A DNA stretch of 6,801 nucleotides from an uncultured Bacteroidota bacterium (GTDB lineage Bacteria > Bacteroidota > Bacteroidia > Flavobacteriales > Flavobacteriaceae): NCBI GenBank assembly GCA_903888655.1, contig CAISUR010000540.1:1-6801 (forward strand). The letters run 5' to 3'. The stretch's first letter is position 1. Every line of letters starts with the position of its first letter. The notes below the pieces were generated by a model, which did not search any database, was not told the origin of the DNA, and saw only the letters and a program-made list of their open reading frames with translations. Both the position numbers and the translations under genes were made by a program. Below, piece by piece: positions 5,912 to 6,801 of the stretch.

Positions 5912-6801
5912 ATGAAATATTTAAATGTATTACTATTATTGGTTACTGTCGGCGTTAGCGCACAAACTGTTGACCTGAAGTGGGCAGAAAGAATTAAAAC
6001 CAAAGGAAATGTCTCGATTCTTGGCGGGAAAAACGGCAGATATTATACTATTCACAAGGATAATGATGACCATTTAATAGGAAGGGAATATGATAAAGAC
6101 TTGAATTTTAAGGCTGAAAAAGCTATCAATTTCAATATTGATGCAAAACGATATAATTATTTAGGAGCTTATTTTGTAAAAGATAGAATAGTTCATTTTG
6201 TAAGAGAAAATGATCGAAAAGCTGACAAAGACATCTTATTAGGTTCTTTTACCGACATGAATTTAACTACAAGTGATAAAACATTGGTCTTGGATGAAGC
6301 GGATGAAAAAGCACTAAACTTTGGTTTGAGAAACATTTCTCCAGATTCTACAAAAGTTGTGGTTTATAATGAGTTAAAAGGTAAGAAAAAAGATCCGAGT
6401 ACCTTAAACTTTAAAGTGTATAATTCTGATTTTACGCAAGTTATTTTAGATAAGTCTACACAATTACCGATTAGATCCTCTAAATTTTATACTCAAAGTG
6501 TTGATGTAGACAATTTAGGAAATGTTTATGTTCTTGCTAAAGTCTATAAAGAAAAAGAAGAAAAAGCAAAAGGACAAAGTGAGTACTATTATAAATTAGT
6601 AGTAATTAATAAAGACAACAAACCCAAAGAATTTGATTTTGATTATCCAGAAAAAGAAATTGAATCTATTGATGTAATTCCGGGTCAAAATAATACAATG
6701 ATTTGTACAGGTTTTTTAAAAATCTTAAACAGCGGTTTTTTTGGTAAAGGAAAGAAAACATTAATTTCTGATGAAATGTTCTCTGCCAATATAGATTGTA
6801 G
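5912..6801 (+). CDS. Secreted protein of unknown function, possible beta-propeller (3' end outside window)
   Basis: An open frame runs from ATG 5912 to the right edge without a stop (296 complete codons). It starts with a clear signal peptide (MKYLNVLLLLVTVGVSA, cleavage A17|Q18), so the product is exported. I do not recognise the family. The sequence is rich in charged residues and beta strands, with segments reminiscent of propeller turns: NISPDSTKVVVYNE (about 142-155), VDNLGNVYVLAKV (about 200-212), and repeated strand-Asp/Asn-Gly patterns such as GGKNGRYYTIHKDNDD. A Lys/Glu-rich stretch (YKEKEEKAKG, about 213-222) is likely a surface loop. Such proteins occur in Flavobacteriia as lone secreted hypotheticals. 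The gene is divergent from the barrel gene with a 63-base intergenic region, so the two could share regulation. Start choice is supported by the signal peptide and the promoter-like element just upstream. Confidence 0.8.
   Translation, partial: MKYLNVLLLLVTVGVSAQTVDLKWAERIKTKGNVSILGGKNGRYYTIHKDNDDHLIGREYDKDLNFKAEKAINFNIDAKRYNYLGAYFVKDRIVHFVRENDRKADKDILLGSFTDMNLTTSDKTLVLDEADEKALNFGLRNISPDSTKVVVYNELKGKKKDPSTLNFKVYNSDFTQVILDKSTQLPIRSSKFYTQSVDVDNLGNVYVLAKVYKEKEEKAKGQSEYYYKLVVINKDNKPKEFDFDYPEKEIESIDVIPGQNNTMICTGFLKILNSGFFGKGKKTLISDEMFSANIDC

Overview
The window looks like a chromosomal segment from a Flavobacterium-like member of the Bacteroidota. The evidence is the AT-rich composition, A-rich translation starts without clear Shine-Dalgarno sequences, flavobacterial-type signal peptides ending in 'AQ', a TAnnTTTG-like -7 promoter element, and protein families typical of the group, above all a close relative of Porphyromonas dipeptidyl-peptidase 5. 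No phage, CRISPR, tRNA or rRNA was seen. I did not find a convincing new multi-gene system. The notable material is repeat structure, decayed genes and departures from family motifs.

Left part (1-1730): the C-terminal half of hemW (heme chaperone, radical SAM family) enters from the left edge. A long inverted repeat (628-706) separates it from a metal-dependent cyclase/kynurenine-formamidase-like hydrolase (718-1479). A spacer with short tandem repeats follows, then a GNAT acetyltransferase gene cut off after about 55 residues (1536-1730).

Middle (1731-2162): there is no intact gene here. It holds the decayed 3' end of an IS982-family transposase on the minus strand (about 1811-2004), recognisable in one reading frame despite two stop codons and a frame slip. 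This rearrangement is a likely cause of, or a companion to, the GNAT truncation.

Right part (2163-6801): a secreted S9 serine dipeptidyl peptidase with an intact Ser-Asp-His triad (DPP5-like, 2163-4064) is followed by a strong hairpin terminator. Then comes a secreted right-handed beta-helix protein of the pectate-lyase-3 superfamily (4116-5030). It converges, across a bidirectional terminator, on a minus-strand outer-membrane beta-barrel protein (5111-5848). Divergent from that gene, with closely packed promoter elements, is a secreted protein of unknown function that starts at 5912 and runs off the right edge.

Functionally the right part is dominated by exported proteins: a periplasmic peptidase, a possible polysaccharide-binding or -cleaving beta-helix, an outer-membrane barrel and an unknown secreted protein. 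The sequence does not show that they form one pathway; their orientations and terminators suggest mostly separate transcription units.
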